This document shows, piece by piece, positions 5,363-6,522 of a stretch of 6,522 bases of DNA (positions are counted from its first letter, which is position 1; every line of letters begins with the position of its first letter). The position numbers and the translations under genes are program-made. The stretch covers positions 1,250 to 7,771 of the forward strand of contig PIYJ01000073.1 of the NCBI GenBank assembly GCA_003601725.1. The letters run 5' to 3'. Source of the stretch: Candidatus Bathyarchaeota archaeon. GTDB lineage: Archaea; Thermoproteota; Bathyarchaeia; Bathyarchaeales; DTEX01. The notes beneath the pieces were generated by a model. It was not told the DNA's origin. It was given only the letters and a program-made list of their open reading frames with translations, and did no database searches.

Positions 5363-6313
5363 GTGAGGTGCGTCGCTGATTTGACTGATTCTGTGGGCAA
5401 AAAAATTCCAGTCGTTCTTGATACGGATATCGGCACAGACATAGATGACACTTGGGCTTTAACCATGCTGCTTCGGTCTCCTGAGCTAGATCCTAAGCTT
5501 ATTCTGACAGAGAATGGAAATACAACTTACCGTGCGAAGATCGTTGCAAAAATTCTTGAGAGATCCGGATACACGGATATACCGATAGGTATAGGAATCC
5601 ATCTCAGCGATGAAGAAGGCCCGCAATCACCTTGGGTGGAAGATTATGAAATAAAAAGATATCCTGGAACAATTTATAAAGACGGAATTAAGGCTCTTAT
5701 AGAGACTATAATGAATTCGTCGGAGATCGTCACTCTCATATGTATAGGTCCGCTTACAAACATTGCCGCGGCTCTCGAGATTGAGCCTAAAATAGCTACG
5801 AAGGCAAAGTTCGTCGGAATGCATGGCTGTATATATAAAAGCCCACCGTGGTATGGTGGTGGAAAGGGAGGAGTCGTCCCTGAGTATAATGTCCGAACAG
5901 ATCCAAAAGCCTGCCAGAAAGTCTTCTCAGCCCCATGGGACATGACTATAACGCCGATTGACACCTGCGGATTTGTAAGGCTGAAAGGTAAAAAATATCA
6001 AATAATACGTGAATACGATGATCCTCTAATTCGAGATTTAATGGAAAATTATAAGATCTGGCTGCAAAGCTACGGTGGAAATTGGAAGGAAAAATTTGAA
6101 ACGCAGAGCTCAATTCTTTTCGACACCGTCGCTGTTTACTTGGCTTTCTCCAACGATCTTTTAGTGATGAAAGATTTGGGAGTGCGAATTACCGATGATG
6201 GATATACCATTGTTGATGAAAAAGCTCGAACCGTACACTGCGCCGTTGAATGGAGAAGCCTCTCAGCATTCGAAGACTTCATCGTAGAAAGGCTAACTGG
6301 AGAAACAGTTTAA
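5363..6313 (+). CDS. Inosine/uridine-preferring nucleoside hydrolase family protein
   Basis: The 316 residues match the family's usual length. The N-terminal calcium/ribose motif is D20-T-D-I-G-T-D-I-D28-D29, the longer form of the classic DTDPGxDD. Further family blocks are I128-G-P-L-T-N133, P173-E-Y-N176 with D180, and F253-D254-T-V-A-V near the C-terminus, where D254 fits the last calcium ligand. The classic His before that Asp is Phe here. Family members cleave the N-glycosidic bond of ribonucleosides to base and ribose for salvage; the substrate cannot be predicted. The start is uncertain. GTG at 5363 is the only GTG or ATG after the in-frame stop at 5351 and before the domain, apart from GTG 5393. 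However, GAGGTG at 5365-5370 lies 10 bases before an in-frame TTG at 5381, which would remove six residues outside the domain. No signal peptide is seen. Confidence 0.87.
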   Translation: MRCVADLTDSVGKKIPVVLDTDIGTDIDDTWALTMLLRSPELDPKLILTENGNTTYRAKIVAKILERSGYTDIPIGIGIHLSDEEGPQSPWVEDYEIKRYPGTIYKDGIKALIETIMNSSEIVTLICIGPLTNIAAALEIEPKIATKAKFVGMHGCIYKSPPWYGGGKGGVVPEYNVRTDPKACQKVFSAPWDMTITPIDTCGFVRLKGKKYQIIREYDDPLIRDLMENYKIWLQSYGGNWKEKFETQSSILFDTVAVYLAFSNDLLVMKDLGVRITDDGYTIVDEKARTVHCAVEWRSLSAFEDFIVERLTGETV

Positions 6314-6341
6314 CCCCCTTCAATTTTTCATCAAACATCAC

Positions 6342-6353
6342 TTTTTATAAAAA
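6342..6353 (+). promoter_or_regulatory. Strong TATA-like box without an obvious gene
   Basis: TTTTTATAAAAA lies 28 bases after the nucleoside hydrolase stop, in a gap of 172 bases (6314-6485) where I see no gene longer than a few codons. A T-run (6323-6327) just before it could end the upstream transcript. Initiation would be expected near 6373, about 113 bases before the tRNA. It may be a distal tRNA promoter, drive a small RNA, or be simple AT-richness. Confidence 0.35.
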
Positions 6354-6450
6354 ATCGGTGCATATCCCCCGGATACATTTAAGGTTCATTATGTGCTAGG
6401 CGTGACTGATAAATCATAGACAAAGAAAAAGATTCAAATAAACAAAAAAT

Positions 6451-6460
6451 CGTTATAACC
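6451..6460 (+). promoter_or_regulatory. TATA box for the tRNA gene
   Basis: CGTTATAACC is centred about 30 bases before the first base of the tRNA, the normal distance for archaeal promoters with initiation at or just before the mature 5' end. The surroundings are A-rich. Confidence 0.5.
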
Positions 6461-6485
6461 ATCAAAGAAATAAACCATAAACAAG

Positions 6486-6522
6486 GCCGGGGTGGCCGAG
6501 CGGACAAGGCGCAGGCCTTGAG
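6486..6522 (+). tRNA. tRNA-Ser (anticodon TGA), 5' part, cut by the window edge
   Basis: The sequence can be laid out as acceptor 5' strand GCCGGGG (6486-6492), TG, D arm GCC...GGC (6495-6510), G26, anticodon 5' stem CAGGC (6512-6516) and loop beginning C-T-TGA-G, with the anticodon at 6519-6521. The long D arm beginning GCCGAGCGG is typical of class II tRNAs (Ser or Leu), and GCCGGGGTGGCCGAGC resembles archaeal tRNA-Ser. If the anticodon stem were shifted by one base the anticodon would read GAG (Leu). I prefer Ser because that keeps one base between the D stem and the anticodon stem. The variable arm, T arm and 3' end are outside the window. Confidence 0.8.

Noticed and set aside
5627..5964. 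Two minus-strand frames opposite the nucleoside hydrolase gene
   Set aside because: They overlap each other and sit on conserved hydrolase codons, so they are shadows.
6363..6375. Short inverted repeat TATCC-CCC-GGATA
   Set aside because: A 5-bp stem is too short to call a terminator or operator; it is noted only as part of the possible small RNA.
1..6522. Mobile elements, CRISPR arrays, defence or toxin-antitoxin genes
   Set aside because: Apart from the short gaps, the window is filled by conserved housekeeping genes; I saw no transposase, integrase, direct-repeat array or phage-like gene.

Overview
This is an archaeal chromosome segment of ordinary housekeeping content. The evidence is a proteasome beta subunit, the archaeal CPSF-like nuclease aCPSF1 (FttA), an Sm-like archaeal protein, ribosomal protein eL37 with its zinc finger, an archaeal/eukaryotic-type uS10, and promoters with archaeal TATA boxes. 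Some genes have GGTGAT-type Shine-Dalgarno sites and others look leaderless. SepF implies FtsZ-based division. I cannot fix the lineage; an FtsZ-bearing TACK archaeon (for example Bathyarchaeia- or Thaumarchaeota-like) is a reasonable guess, not a demonstration. There is no sign of mobile DNA, CRISPR or defence genes.

Layout. Positions 1-2391 (+) hold the 3' part of psmB followed after 6 bases by aCPSF1, a probable operon. Two minus-strand genes face it: sepF (2788-2384), whose end overlaps the aCPSF1 end by 8 bases, and a PUA-domain protein related to MCT-1/Tma20 (3364-2852). Divergent from the PUA gene, sharing an 82-base promoter region, are an LSm protein and rpl37e on the + strand, tightly coupled by a Shine-Dalgarno that overlaps the LSm stop codon. 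rps10 (3940-4248) follows behind its own TATA box. Convergent with it is an AN1 zinc-finger/M50 membrane protease gene (5212-4382), whose last codons and stop form a perfect 20-bp palindrome. A nucleoside-hydrolase-family gene (5363-6313) diverges from the protease. A 172-base AT-rich gap with two TATA-like boxes then leads to the 5' end of a tRNA-Ser(UGA) cut by the window edge.

Together the genes cover protein turnover (proteasome, M50 protease), RNA 3'-end formation and transcription termination (aCPSF1), RNA binding and translation (LSm, PUA protein, eL37, uS10, tRNA), division (SepF) and nucleoside salvage. I found no new multi-gene system. The points most worth a second look are the tail-to-tail overlap with a T-rich antisense tract inside sepF, the stop-codon palindrome, the zinc-finger/protease fusion, the nucleoside hydrolase with Phe at the usual active-site His position, and uS10 sitting apart from any elongation factor 1-alpha gene.
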